DNA from: JACKBK01 sp963707275
GTDB lineage: Bacteria > Chloroflexota > Anaerolineae > JAAEKA01
Direction: 5' to 3'
Length of the DNA stretch: 64,000 bases
Assembly (NCBI GenBank): GCA_963707275.1
Contig: CAVPPH010000001.1
Coordinates: 744,001 to 808,000 of the forward strand
How positions within the stretch are numbered: position 1 is the first letter of the stretch; each line of letters opens with the position of its first letter. The notes beneath the pieces were generated by a model that ran no database searches, was not told the DNA's origin, and saw only the letters and a program-made list of their open reading frames with translations. Shown here piece after piece: positions 19,724-29,680 of the stretch. A program made the translations under genes and the position numbers.

Positions 19724-19764
19724 AACGAAAACGGCGAACCCACGAAGGATCCGCCGTTTTCGTT
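19724..19764 (-). terminator. Terminator of the aldehyde ferredoxin oxidoreductase gene
   Basis: Stem AACGAAAACGGCG / CGCCGTTTTCGTT (13 bp) with a 15-base loop, 16 bases beyond the AOR stop. On the minus strand the right side reads into a CGTTTTGGG tract. Confidence 0.65.
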
Positions 19765-19779
19765 GCTGGCCGGCTTGAC

Positions 19780-21639
19780 TTACGCAAGCTCTAACTTCGC
19801 CAACCGCTGCTGGCTGGGCAAGCCGCTGACTGGATCCCAGCCGCGTTCGGCGTAATATTCAGCCATCAGCCGTGGCATGTCGGGCAGCGAGCCGGCCGCG
19901 CTGCCGCTGGGGCGGGGTTGCGTTGCCAAACGTTCGGGCAGCGTGTCGTCCGCGGCGGTGATGCCGTAGCGCGCGTTGATCAGCCGCTTGAGGTTGAAGA
20001 TGCGTTCGCCGGTCTCGAAAACATCCTCCGCTGTCCACTGCCAGCCCAGCGCGTTGTTGACCAGATCGACCACGACCTGCGGTCCGGCCAGCCCCTTGAT
20101 GATGAACTTGCACAGCCCCAGCGGGTTGTAGGCGCTCTGGAAGTTCTGGTAGTGGACGGCCATCCGGCCGCTGTCTGTGTTGTCCAGCCGTGTCTGCCAG
20201 TGGTCCGCGCCCGGACGAAAGACCAGGCCGGGCGTCTCGACGCCGTAGCCTTCCCAGTAGCTGATCGACTCCATGTGGCACGCGCCCCGGTTGGCCGTCG
20301 CGTAGTTGGGTCCCATGCTGACGAAGGCGCGCGGGTCGTGGTAAGGCAGTTCCAGCCCCTTGACGTGCAGCGCCATGTCGCCGGCAGCCTGACCGAGGTC
20401 TGCCACCATTCGCATCACGCCTTCGGCCATCAGGTCGCCGAGACCCTCACGGCGCGCGATTTTGTGGACGCAGGCCACGATGGATTCGGCGTTACCCCAG
20501 CTCAGGTCGAGGCCGTCCTGCTCGTCGTCGCCCAGCAGGCCGCGCTCGGCCGCCTCGAACGCGCAGGCGATGCTGGCCGAGGTCGAGATCGTGTCGATGC
20601 CGTAGTCGTTGCACAGCATGTTGATGTGGCTGATGCTGTTGAGGTCGCCGTTGAGCAGCAGACCGCCGAACCCGCCCAGCGTCTCGTACTCCGGGCCGTG
20701 GCCGCGTGTGCCGGCGTAGGGACCGTCGTCGATCGACACCGTCTTGCCGCAGCCGATGGGACAGGCGAAGCAGAAGGTGTGGCGCTCGAAGATCGTCTCG
20801 GCGATACGCTGCCCGCTGATGTCGCCGGCTTTGTCCCAACTGCCGCCGCGCCAGTTGCTCAGCGGCAGGTCGCCGTATTTTTCGGTGCCCGGCACGCCGC
20901 CGGCTGTGCCCAGCGTGGTCAGGCCCATCGCGCCGTCCTTGATGATCGCGTTGGATGCCTTGACTGCGTCGCGGAATCCCTTGGCGTCATGGTAGGCGGG
21001 GCGCTCCTTGCCGCGCACGGCGATGGCCTTGATGTTCTTGCTGCCCATCACCGCGCCCATGCCGGTACGGCCCGCTGTGCGCGCGTGCTCGATGCCGCCC
21101 TGCATTACGCCGGCGTAGCGCACCAGCCGCTCGCCGGCCACGCCGATGCAGGCCACCTGGGTCTTGGGATCGGTCTCGGCGCGGATCGCGTCGAAGACGT
21201 GGTAGTGATTGTGGCCCCAGAGATGGCTGGCGTCGCGTACTTCCACCGAGCCGCTGCTTCCGTCGATCCAGAGGTAGACCGGCTGCTCGGCGCGACCGGT
21301 GATCACCAGCCCGTCGTAGCCCGCAAAGCGCAGCTCCGCACCCCAGTGGCCGCCCATGTTGCTCTCGCCCCAGATGCCGGTCAGCGGCGAACGGGCGCAC
21401 CAGGAACTGCGGCAGCCGGTGGGCGCAAAGGTACCGCTGAGCAGGCCGTTGAAAACATACAGCGGGCTGGTCGGATCGTCCCAGGCGCGGTCCGGTTGCA
21501 TTTCGTCGAAAAAGAGCTTGGCGGCATAGCCGCTGCCAAGCAAAAAGGCACGCACATCGACGTCTTCGATGGCGTGCTCAGTGACTGTCTTGGTTGTGAG
21601 ATCGATGCGTAGAAATTTGCCGGCGTAGACGAGGGGCAT
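19780..21639 (-). CDS. Aldehyde ferredoxin oxidoreductase family protein (tungsten/molybdenum)
   Basis: An intact 619-residue AOR-family enzyme, which in characterised members oxidises aldehydes to acids with ferredoxin using a bis-pterin W or Mo cofactor and one 4Fe-4S cluster. The N-terminal domain starts YAGKFLRIDLTT and has GCRSSWCARSPLTG and NMGGHWGAELRFAGYDG. The cluster cysteines are CFACPIGC near 286-293 plus the distal GLCKF near 509. The AGRTGMGAVMGSKNIKAI cofactor loop is near 190-207. A ribosome site GGAG lies seven bases before the ATG at 21637-21639. It is followed by no dedicated partner subunit. SurE ends 91 bases upstream on the same strand. Confidence 0.9.
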   Translation of the reverse strand: MPLVYAGKFLRIDLTTKTVTEHAIEDVDVRAFLLGSGYAAKLFFDEMQPDRAWDDPTSPLYVFNGLLSGTFAPTGCRSSWCARSPLTGIWGESNMGGHWGAELRFAGYDGLVITGRAEQPVYLWIDGSSGSVEVRDASHLWGHNHYHVFDAIRAETDPKTQVACIGVAGERLVRYAGVMQGGIEHARTAGRTGMGAVMGSKNIKAIAVRGKERPAYHDAKGFRDAVKASNAIIKDGAMGLTTLGTAGGVPGTEKYGDLPLSNWRGGSWDKAGDISGQRIAETIFERHTFCFACPIGCGKTVSIDDGPYAGTRGHGPEYETLGGFGGLLLNGDLNSISHINMLCNDYGIDTISTSASIACAFEAAERGLLGDDEQDGLDLSWGNAESIVACVHKIARREGLGDLMAEGVMRMVADLGQAAGDMALHVKGLELPYHDPRAFVSMGPNYATANRGACHMESISYWEGYGVETPGLVFRPGADHWQTRLDNTDSGRMAVHYQNFQSAYNPLGLCKFIIKGLAGPQVVVDLVNNALGWQWTAEDVFETGERIFNLKRLINARYGITAADDTLPERLATQPRPSGSAAGSLPDMPRLMAEYYAERGWDPVSGLPSQQRLAKLELA

Positions 21640-21730
21640 GCGGTTACTCCGTTGCAACTCAGAGGAAAGATCTGTGTCTGATTGCTTGAAGTTTACCGCA
21701 CAAAACCGGTTTCTACAAGGAAAGTTCTCT

Positions 21731-22591
21731 TCAGTCGTGGTAGTCGAAAGCGGGATCGAACACGTGTGATACCTGCGGAAGGGAAGTAGTCCGATCACCG
21801 AAGAACCACGGTGTGGTGGCGCTGCGGCGGGCGTCCAGCAATGGATCGATGCGCAGCAAGTCCTGCAACAGCCGCAGCCAGGTCACCGACAGGTAGCCGT
21901 TGGCGACAGCCCAGGCGTCGGTGCCGGGAACGTGCCCGGAGCCGCTGCCTTGATAGATGCGCTGCAACCGCAGGCTGTCCCTGCCAGAGACTTCGATTTG
22001 GTAGGCGTTGGCGCATGACCAGGCGCTCAGCGTCGTGACCTTGACACCAGCAAGTTCGGCCAGCGGCAGGTTGGGCACGTTGAGGTTGATGACTGCCGGG
22101 TCTGCCAGCAATCTGCCTGCGAATTCCAGCAGCGCGTCGGCAAGGCAGGCCGCGGCGGTCTCGTAGTGGCGCACGCCATTGCTGCCGTTATCCAGCGAGA
22201 CCGCGATGGCAGGCTTGCCCATCAGCCGGGCTGTGATGGCCGCACCGACGGTACCGGAATAGAACACATCGCGCCCGACGTTCAGCCCGGCGTTGATGCC
22301 ACTGACCACCAGGTCGATGGACTGCATGCTCAACGCGCCGCTGAGGCCAACTTGCGCGCAGGCGGCCGGTGTGCCGTCGACCGAGAACGCCGTCACACGT
22401 TCTGCCAGATCATTGGCCACGGTAAAGGGGGCAAAGCTCAGCTCGGTAGCCGGCGGCAGCGCCGCTCCATAGCCGCTCCAGTTGGTGCTGGGCGCGACCA
22501 CCAGCACGTGTCCCAGCGGCGCCAGCGCCCGGGCCGCCGCCCACAGGCCGGGCGCTGCGATGCCGTCGTCATTTGTCAGCAGGATGTTCAT
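21731..22591 (-). CDS. surE: 5'/3'-nucleotidase SurE
   Basis: An intact 286-residue SurE. It removes phosphate from nucleoside monophosphates and is linked to stress survival. The metal site NDDG is at residues 7-10 (LLTNDDGIAAPG), with the second part in APSTNWSGYG (about 34-43) and the third in VVSGINAGLNVG (about 98-109). The C-terminus is slightly longer than usual. It lies upstream of AOR on the same strand with a 91-base gap. Confidence 0.92.
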   Translation of the reverse strand: MNILLTNDDGIAAPGLWAAARALAPLGHVLVVAPSTNWSGYGAALPPATELSFAPFTVANDLAERVTAFSVDGTPAACAQVGLSGALSMQSIDLVVSGINAGLNVGRDVFYSGTVGAAITARLMGKPAIAVSLDNGSNGVRHYETAAACLADALLEFAGRLLADPAVINLNVPNLPLAELAGVKVTTLSAWSCANAYQIEVSGRDSLRLQRIYQGSGSGHVPGTDAWAVANGYLSVTWLRLLQDLLRIDPLLDARRSATTPWFFGDRTTSLPQVSHVFDPAFDYHD

Positions 22592-22787
22592 TCAGTTTGT
22601 TCACCTCGATAGCATTTAGTTGGTGACGGAACACCTGGCTGCCGGGCACCTCTGTTCGAGTATGCCTGCCCAAGGGTTCGGTCACATTCTCACAGCACCA
22701 TCGTAACGTATCGAGGTTAAGGACTGAATAACAACCTGGCAAAGAGTCGTAAACGTCGTGTGTACGGCGCAAATGGGACGACCGGGT

Positions 22788-22855
22788 CAGGACTGCCAGT
22801 CCTTCCCCGGCAAGCGCGGGAAGATCACAAATGCTGGTAGGACTGGCAGTCCTTA
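22788..22855. repeat. Repeated imperfect palindrome AGGACTGSCAGTCCT
   Basis: Two copies of a near-palindrome, AGGACTGCCAGTCCTT at about 22789 and AGGACTGGCAGTCCTT at about 22839, flank a 35-base spacer. Each copy is almost its own reverse complement. The rest of the 22592-22852 gap shows no gene. Confidence 0.65.
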
Positions 22856-24341
22856 TCTGGCAACCGCGCTGCGAACAAAACCGGCCAGCTCTTCTTTCAG
22901 CTTCAGCAGCGAGGGCCGGTGGGCATACATCATGTGGCCGGCCTCGTAGAAACTGGTGCTGACATTGCCGCGCAGGCTGGGATCGAGACCGAGATGCTTG
23001 ACCGTGTAGTCGGCCGCGAAGTAGGGCGTGGCCAGATCGAACAGGCCGTTGGCCACATGCACCTTGAGGTACGGGTTCATCGACATCGCCTTGCGCAGCG
23101 TCTCGGCGACGTTGACGAAGCGGTTTTCGTGGTCGTCGAAGCTCCAGGTCTTGTAGAGGCCGGTCAGGATCTCGTAGGGCAGATCGCTCTCGAAACCCAG
23201 TTCGCGGCGCACGTAGTCGTTGAAGGTCGCGCTATAGGCGCCTTGCACGGCGGCATAGCTGGGGTCGAACTCGAACTCCTCGCCGGCCGCATCGCGGTCG
23301 ATGCCGGTGTAGCGGCTATCCAGCCGGCCCGTGGTGCGCCGCTGGTCGCGCAGCAGTTCCTTGGTGAAACGCATGATCTCGATGCGCAGGTTGCTGCGTT
23401 CGACATAATCCTGTGACAGACCGGTGTAGCGCGCCAGCAGGCCGGCGATCTCGCCGTGCAGTTGCGCCGGCAGGGCGTCGCCTTGCAGCAGCGCCAGCGC
23501 ATACGCACCGACGGCAAAGGTCTCCACTTCGGCCAGGAACTCGCTCAGCGGCCGGCTTTGCAGTTCCTCCGTCAGCCGGCCATGATACCAGGCGGTGGCA
23601 GCATAGGCCGGCAGGTAGAGGATGTGCGGCAGGTCGTTGCCCGGCAGGAACTGCAAGGTCTGGAAGTCGAGCACGATGGACACCAGCATGATGCCGTTGA
23701 GGTACATGCCGTGCCGTTCTTGCAGGTAACCGGACAGCCCGGCCGCGCGCGTCGTGCCGTAGCTCTCGCCGATCAGGAACTTGGGCGAGGTCCAGCGCCC
23801 GTAGCGGCTGGCATAGAGGCGGATGAAGTCGCCCACCGATTCGATGTCCTTGGTGAAGCTGTGGAACGCCTGCGCTTTCTCGCCCGGCACGGGCCGGCTG
23901 AAGCCGGTGCTGACCGGGTCGATGAACACCAGGTCGGTCACATCCAGCAGCGACGCTTCGTTGTCCACCAGTCGGTAGGGCGGCGGCGGCGCCCAGCCTT
24001 CGTCGTCCATGCAACACGCGCTTCGGTCCCAGCAGCCCCAGGTGCAGCCAGACCGACGACGAGCCCGGTCCGCCGTTGAACGAGAAGGTCACCGGCCGGC
24101 TGGCCGGGTCGGCCACGTCGTCGCGGGTGTAGGCGATGAAGAAGATCGTGGCGCGCGGCTTCTCGCCTTCGGCCTTGCCCTCGTCGTCGCCTTTCATCAC
24201 CGTCTCTTCCTTGAGCACCACCGTGCCGCAGGTGACGGTGTACGCGATCTCCTGGCCGTCGATGGTGATGGTGTGGTGGGTGGTGATGAGGGTGTCTTGG
24301 GGAGTTGGTTTGGTGTCGGTTGTATCGTGGGTTGGTGGCAT
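22853..24341 (-). CDS. Serine carboxypeptidase, family S10
   Basis: About 495 residues. The S10 oxyanion-hole motif FNGGPGSSSVWLHLG is near 90-104, the nucleophile is in FLIGESYGTTRAAGL near 190, the catalytic Asp in GLFDLATPYFA near 425 and the His in FYEAGHMMYAHRPS near 470. It would release C-terminal amino acids. No signal peptide is visible, although most S10 enzymes are secreted or lysosomal. The frame breaks near 24011 as one apparent extra base. Start at ATG 24339-24341. Confidence 0.87.
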
Positions 24342-24386
24342 GAGATGGGGTCCTTGTGGATGAGAGATATGTGTTCGAGTGCGACG

Positions 24387-24544
24387 ACCCCTCACCCCAG
24401 CCCTCTCCCAAGGGGAGAGGGGGCCAGAGTTTAGGATGTTGCCCGCACATCCGGTTGGGTCTTTTGGTGGGAGAGATGGCTGGAGCGGAGACTTTGTCTG
24501 CTGTTCCGGTCCCCTCTCCCTCAGGGAGAGGGCTAGGGTGAGGG
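24387..24544. repeat. REP-like elements flanking the DUF559 gene, left side
   Basis: CCCTCACCCCAGCCCTCTCC followed by CAAGGGGAGAGGG at 24389-24421, and a companion CCCTCTCCCTCAGGGAGAGG then GCTAGGGTGAGG at 24511-24543. The two are approximate reverse complements. The second overlaps the last codons of the DUF559 gene. Confidence 0.85.
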
Positions 24545-24925
24545 TGAGTCTTCACGTACAGAACGCTTCACACACTTCTGCCAAATTGCCTCCAACACCG
24601 CTGGCAACTGGCGTTGGACTTCCTGGTTCGTGAAACGCACGACGTGGTAGCCGCGGTCGTTTAGCCATTCCGTCCGCGCGTGGTCGTATTCAACCTCGGT
24701 GACGTGTGAGTCGCCATCGACCTCGATAACCAGCGCGCATTCGTGGCAGAAGAAGTCGACGATGAAGCGATCGATGGGATGCTGGCGGCGGAACTTGAAG
24801 CCGCCCAGTTGCCGGTTGCGCAAGGCAGACCACAGTTTCTGTTCGGCGGCGGTTTGCGGCTGGCGCAGCTCACGCGCGCGTTGAAGGATAGGTGGGTAGA
24901 TGCGGTGGAGTCGTTCGTCAGGCAT
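24533..24925 (-). CDS. DUF559 family endonuclease (Vsr-like restriction endonuclease fold)
   Basis: An intact 130-residue DUF559 protein related to very-short-patch-repair endonucleases. Visible are the N-terminal ARELRQPQTAAEQKLWSALR, the core FRRQHPIDRFIVDFFCHE and the active-site strand ALVIEVDGDSHV (about 65-76; E and D as PD-(D/E)XK-like acidic residues), then a C-terminal YHVVRFTNQEV strand. Its biochemical role is not established. It is flanked on both sides by the same REP-like repeats, and its last codons lie within one, which suggests the gene and repeat spread together. Confidence 0.88.
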   Translation of the reverse strand: MPDERLHRIYPPILQRARELRQPQTAAEQKLWSALRNRQLGGFKFRRQHPIDRFIVDFFCHECALVIEVDGDSHVTEVEYDHARTEWLNDRGYHVVRFTNQEVQRQLPAVLEAIWQKCVKRSVREDSPSP

Positions 24926-24948
24926 GGTAGTGTGTCCCAGTGCGGCGA

Positions 24949-25170
24949 CCCCTCACCCCAGCCCTCTCCCAAGGGGAGAGGGGGCCAGAGCGGAGAACGT
25001 CGCTGGCGTTTCCGGCCCCTTCTCCCTCAGGGAGAGGGTTAGGGTGAGGGGCGGAATTCCGCAAGGGCAAACCGTCGTGAAAACCAGAGACCACGGCTGT
25101 AGTGCGCATCGGTATCGCGTGTTCGAGTGCGGCGACCCCTCACCCCAGCCCTCTCCCAAGGGGAGAGGGA
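24949..25170. repeat. REP-like elements flanking the DUF559 gene, right side
   Basis: CCCTCACCCCAGCCCTCTCC plus CAAGGGGAGAGGG occurs at 24949-24982 and again at 25136-25168. The inverted companion CTCCCTCAGGGAGAGGG plus TTAGGGTGAGGGG lies at 25021-25051. Together with 24387-24544 there are five units around one 393-bp gene. Confidence 0.85.
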
Positions 25171-25218
25171 GCAGAAGCCGGGAATCAGCAACCAGAATTC
25201 AGAAGCCAGCAACCAGAA

Positions 25219-28200
25219 CTAGGGACGAGAGACGGGGACGACGACCACGCGGAACCCGTCGGTGGCCGTCCCTGAGCCTCGGATCGTACCCGAGGCGCGC
25301 CGCCGAACCGGCGTTCTCGGCGTCATCCCACCACGAACCGCCTTTCAGATAGAAAGCGGCAACGTCCTTGTATTTTGATCCCGTCCACTCCCACACGTTT
25401 CCGGCCAGATCCCAGATCTCGAACGCTGGGGCGAATCGCCGGGCGCCGGCCGGGTACATGTGTACTGGCGTGGTTTGTTCGAGGCCGCTTTCCTTTGTGT
25501 TGGCGTTGGCTGGGTTGAACTCTGTTGCCCCAAGGATAGGTTTCTGTGCCGGCAGCCTGTTGCCATTCTTCAGCGGTGGGCAGCCGCACGTCGACGGCTG
25601 CGGCCTTCAGCCTGTAACTTCTCCGTCAGCCAGGCGCAATAGGCGACTGCTTCGTACCAACTGACGCCCACTACCGGCTGGGTGCTGCGGTTGAAGCGTT
25701 TGTCATCCCAGAGGCGTGGACCCTTGATCCAATCGTCTCCGTAATACTGGTTTAGCTCCGCAACGGCTTTCTTCGCCCACCACGCTTTGTCAAGGTCGTA
25801 ACCGCCACTGTCCACGAAGCGTCGGAACTGCTTGTTGGTCACCGGGTAGCGGCCAATGCTGAAGCCGGCGCCGGGTACGGCCACGAAGTCGTCCAGACCG
25901 GGTGGATCAACATCCAGATCGGCCAGCAGCAGGCCGGCCTCAAGCCGCTGGCGGGCCGGCAGGTCGCGGTTCTGCATCGCGGCGGTCAGCAAGCGGGGGA
26001 CGTCGGCCATTACCCGGCCAGCCAGTTGTTCCCGGTCCGCCTCGATGGCCCGCTGCGCGCCCAGCAGCCGGTAGCAGTCGCCCAGCAGCGCCACCGTGTT
26101 CCACTCCTGTGCATTCGTCGGCTCCCGGCGCAAGCACTCGTCGATGACCGTCAGCGGCAGGCCATAGTCGCCGGCCACGAAGACCTGGTAGCCGATGCCC
26201 AGCAGCACAACTTCCGGCCACTGTTCGTCGTCCAGCCGCTCTTTGAACTTGGGCAGGTAGTCGCCGTCGGTCAGCCAGCGGGCGGCCATGAACTCCTGAA
26301 ACGAGCGGTGAACGAAGCGGTACGGTTTCCCGTTGCTGGGTGGCATAGATCAATCCTGAGCGGTCGTCGACCAGCCGCAGTACCTCGACGGCCCAGGCCG
26401 CCGCCGCGGCATCGTCGTCGCCCGGGTAGATGCGGCGTATCTCCCGTTCCAGTTCGGCAGCCGGGATATCGACGGTGTCGCGGTGGCCTTCCCGGCCATG
26501 CACGTGGTAGGCAAGCCGCGCCAGGGCGCGCTCCAGGCTGGGGCGTTGCACCCCGGCTTGCTGCAGGAGCACCTCCAGGCTGGTCGGCTCGCTGGGACTG
26601 CGCTTCTTGCGCTTCTCCCATTCCCACAGCAGTTCGTTGACGTAAAGGTCGTAGAGAGCGGCCCGGCTGGTTGGCAGGCCGTGCCAGTAGTTGAGGCGCG
26701 CCATCATGGTCAGGAGCAGCGGCGTGCCGGCCATCTCGTGCAACTCCGGCCGTGCTTCGTCGCGCAGCGCGTCCAGCAAGGCCGTACGGGCGATTTCTGC
26801 TGTGTCCGCGGCGTAGATCCCGGCCCAGGTCATTTCAGCGTGCCAGCGGGAGAGGAACGTGGCGATGCCTTCCTCGTCCAGTGGTGCAAGAATGTGGTGC
26901 GGCAAGGGCAGCGTGTAGTCCTTGCCCTCGACGTAGGGACGGATACGGCAAGTGACAACCATACGTACAGTCTGGTAGTGCTTGCTGAAATCGGAGATTG
27001 CCTGCAAGAGACGCTGGCGTTTGGCAACGTCTGACACCTCGTCCAGGCCGTCCAGCAGGATCAGCACGCGCGGCGGGTCAGCGGTCAACTCGTCCGTGAA
27101 GTGTTTTCGCAGATGATCGGCCGGCACACTGCCGGCATCGCCGATCACTCGCAGGCACTCGTCCACCAGATGGCGCGCGACGCCGGTCTTCGTGTCCGGC
27201 AGGTTTTCCGCCCATTGACTGAGTTCGATGCGCACCGGTAACAGCCAAAGATCGAAAGCGCCCTGCAGGTTACTCTGCCAGTCGCGGTCAGTCGCGTCGC
27301 TCTCGTCGGCGTCCATCGCGACCGCCGCCAGCATGCCGGCGATGCGCCGGGTCAGCGTACTCTTTCCGCTGCCCGGGTCGCCCAACAGAACGAGTTGTGG
27401 TTCCTGTTTCAGCGCTTCCAGTACACTCGTCCGGCTGCGCATCGCTTTTGTCGCGACGTCTTCGTCGCTCATCCACGGCTCCAGGGGGAACCCGGGACGG
27501 GACATCTCGATCTTGCGAATATCAGCGCGCAGGAATGCCCTCGGGTCTGCGCTTTCAGCGGGTTCTCTGACGTTCCAGCCGGTCGCAAGCGGATCGTCCC
27601 AATCGCTGAGACGGGCCAGCAAATCGGCTCGCTTTTCAACAGGTACGTCGAGACGATCCAGCACGAGACTCCATGAAGGACCGTCCTGAGTATTCAAATC
27701 CACGTAGACGCGCTGCAATCTGGGCTGTCGGCCGCCTTCTTCGGCCTTCTTCTCAGCCAGCGGCAGTGCGTTGGATTTGTGGTAAAGGCCGCGCAAGTAA
27801 GGTCGCAGGAGACGCTGGATGGCTGAACGATCTCGGGTTTCCTGTTCGTCCAACAAGCGCGCTCGGCAGCGTCTCGACCGAGCCGGCAATGCGGTCTGAT
27901 GTCTCGGCAATTCGCAGAGAGGTTTCGTTGAGGCCGGCGATCTGCATCTCGATTTGAAACGATTGCAGCACACCGCCCCAGATTTCATCGTTCTGCAAGT
28001 TGCGCTTGATCATCTGAACGAAGATCAGCAGCGGCGTCTGCAGTTGCTGCCACTGGTCGTCGCTGAAAAGGCGTCGGTACAACGCCTCGATCTGCGCCAG
28101 GTCTGGCCGCCCGTCCAGCAACAATACCTGGGTCACCTGCGCCAGAAAGTCGGGGTGACTGAACAGGGGGCTGTGGTCGAGGCCAGTTTCCTCATTGATG

Positions 28201-28415
28201 CGCTGTAGCTCTGGCATCATGCCATCGGCAGCAGCCTGGACGATGGCAACCATCCGGGTAACCCGCTGTTCGGCTTCCTTCTGCAACTGGTCGTTGGCAT
28301 CTTTCAACGCCTTCGAAGCGCCGCCGGCCAGGCTGTTGATGCCCAGGCCGATAGAGGCGCTTACGACCATCTCGAGCAGTTTTGCTCCGGCGGCAAGCGT
28401 AACGGGGTCGGTCAT
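25219..28415 (-). CDS. NACHT-domain STAND NTPase fused to a C-terminal formylglycine-generating-enzyme (SUMF1) domain
   Basis: About 1063 residues after bridging five apparent extra bases (near 27858, 26338, 25603, 25523 and 25260). Residues 1-215 form a helical N-terminal region without a named domain. The NACHT NTPase follows: Walker A VLLGDPGSGKSTLTRR near 340, Walker B VLILLDGLDEVSD near 453, and the HRSFQEFMAARWL segment near 695 that closes NACHT arms. From about 825 comes an FGE-sulfatase/SUMF1 domain: VPGAGFSIGRYPVTNKQFRRF, VVGVSWYEAVAYCAWL, RLPTAEEWQQAA, WDLAGNVWEW and KGGSWWDD. In bacteria, SUMF1-like domains fused to STAND ATPases are thought to act in target recognition rather than sulfatase activation. 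It has its own promoter (28472-28500). Probable role in innate defence is inference. Confidence 0.85.
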
Positions 28416-28471
28416 AGGTCAGGTCCCTTCTGTTTCAGTGGCAGGTCGCGCGAGTAGAATAATACAACCGC

Positions 28472-28500
28472 AGTATACCCATCCCCACCCCACCCGCCAA
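28472..28500 (-). promoter_or_regulatory. Putative promoter of the NACHT-FGE gene
   Basis: On the minus strand TTGGCG (28495-28500), a 17-base G-rich spacer and TATACT (28472-28477), 57 bases before the ATG and downstream of the vWA gene stop. Confidence 0.5.
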
Positions 28501-28507
28501 CAGCGCT

Positions 28508-29680
28508 TCACCGCCCTACGGCGCCCAGCTTCCCGGCCAGCCTGGCCATGCTTTCCAGGTTGTGCAGCGGAAGCATCTCGTCGACGTGGGGGAGGATGGT
28601 CTGGATGCCGCGTACCAGCGGTTGATACGACGGGCTGCCGGCCAGCGGGTTGAGCCAGATCAGCCGGTGGACGTTGCGCCGCAGCCGCCGGATCTCCACA
28701 TCCAGCACGTCCTGATCCCCTCGATCCCAGCCGTCGCTGATGATCAGCGCCACTGCGCCATGGCCGGACACGCGCCGCGACCAGCGAAAGTTGAAACTGC
28801 GCAGCGACTCCCCGATCCGCGTGCCGCCCGACCAGTCCAGCACCAGCTCGGACGCGCGCACGACGGCTGTGTCCAGGTCGCCGTGGCGCAGGGCCGGTGT
28901 GATCCGGGTCAGCCGCGTCCCAAAGACGAAGGTCTCGATCCTGGCCGTGCCGTGGACCAGGCTGTGCATCATGTACAGAAACAGGCGTGAGTAGCGTTCC
29001 ATGGAGCCGCTGACGTCGCAGATCACCACCAGCGGCCGCGGCTTGTGCTTGCGTCGCCGGCGCGGCAGTTCCACGATCTCACCGCCGCGACGAATGCTGC
29101 GCTGGATGGCGCGCGGCAGGTCCAGGTTGGCGGTCTGCTTGCTGGTGCGCACCAGCCGCCGGGTCGGTCGCTGGTCCATGCGCCAGAGCAGGCTTTGCAT
29201 CACCGCCCGCGCCGCGGCCACTTCTTCGTCGCTGAACTCGCCAAAATCCTTCTGCCGCAGCAGTTCGCTGGCGCTGTAGGTTGGGGTGATGGCGGGGTCG
29301 CTCTCGTCGCCGGCCGGCGCATCGTCGTCCAGCAGCAGGGATCGACCGGCCATGGCGCGTGTGCTGGAACTTGCGCCCGGTAGCCTGTCCGATGGCCGTT
29401 GTTGGCGAACACCCATCTCAGCCAACAGCCCGGCTCGTCCCAGCCAGAACAGCTCGAATAACTGGTCGAAAAGCGCGAAGTCATTGGGGCTGCGCACCAG
29501 CAAGGCGCGCAGCGCGTAGTAGAAGTCTTCCCGGCGCGAGATGTCGATGGTGGTCAGCGCGCGAGCGGTGTCACTGAGCTGCTGGGCGTTGATGGAGAGG
29601 CCCGCTGCGCGCAGGGAGCGACCGAACTGCACCAGCCGGCGCGTGGTGTATCCCCGGGGTGGCTGCTCAGGCGCGCTCAT
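28508..29680 (-). CDS. vWA-domain protein, CoxE-like
   Basis: An intact 390-residue protein. The C-terminal half is a CoxE-type von Willebrand A domain with MIDAS DVSGSMERY near 224 and SGGTRIGESLRSF (threonine of MIDAS) near 290, and ALIISDGWDRGD near 320. The N-terminal half is helical. In cox clusters CoxE works with the MoxR ATPase CoxD to insert or mature the active site of CO dehydrogenase. The start overlaps the MoxR gene by 14 bases (29667-29680), so the two are surely a pair. An alternative partner is the NACHT gene directly downstream. Confidence 0.87.
   Translation of the reverse strand: MSAPEQPPRGYTTRRLVQFGRSLRAAGLSINAQQLSDTARALTTIDISRREDFYYALRALLVRSPNDFALFDQLFELFWLGRAGLLAEMGVRQQRPSDRLPGASSSTRAMAGRSLLLDDDAPAGDESDPAITPTYSASELLRQKDFGEFSDEEVAAARAVMQSLLWRMDQRPTRRLVRTSKQTANLDLPRAIQRSIRRGGEIVELPRRRRKHKPRPLVVICDVSGSMERYSRLFLYMMHSLVHGTARIETFVFGTRLTRITPALRHGDLDTAVVRASELVLDWSGGTRIGESLRSFNFRWSRRVSGHGAVALIISDGWDRGDQDVLDVEIRRLRRNVHRLIWLNPLAGSPSYQPLVRGIQTILPHVDEMLPLHNLESMARLAGKLGAVGR

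Noticed and set aside
19918..21612. 564-residue reading frame on the plus strand, antisense to AOR
   Set aside because: High-GC shadow frame; the minus-strand AOR protein has full family motifs and codon bias.
24387..25170. CRISPR array from repeated CCCTCACCCC elements
   Set aside because: Units occur in both orientations at irregular distances around a gene; this is REP-like.
24926..25200. Small reading frames within the REP-like region
   Set aside because: They translate repeat sequence (PSPQPSPKGRG type) and have no independent support.
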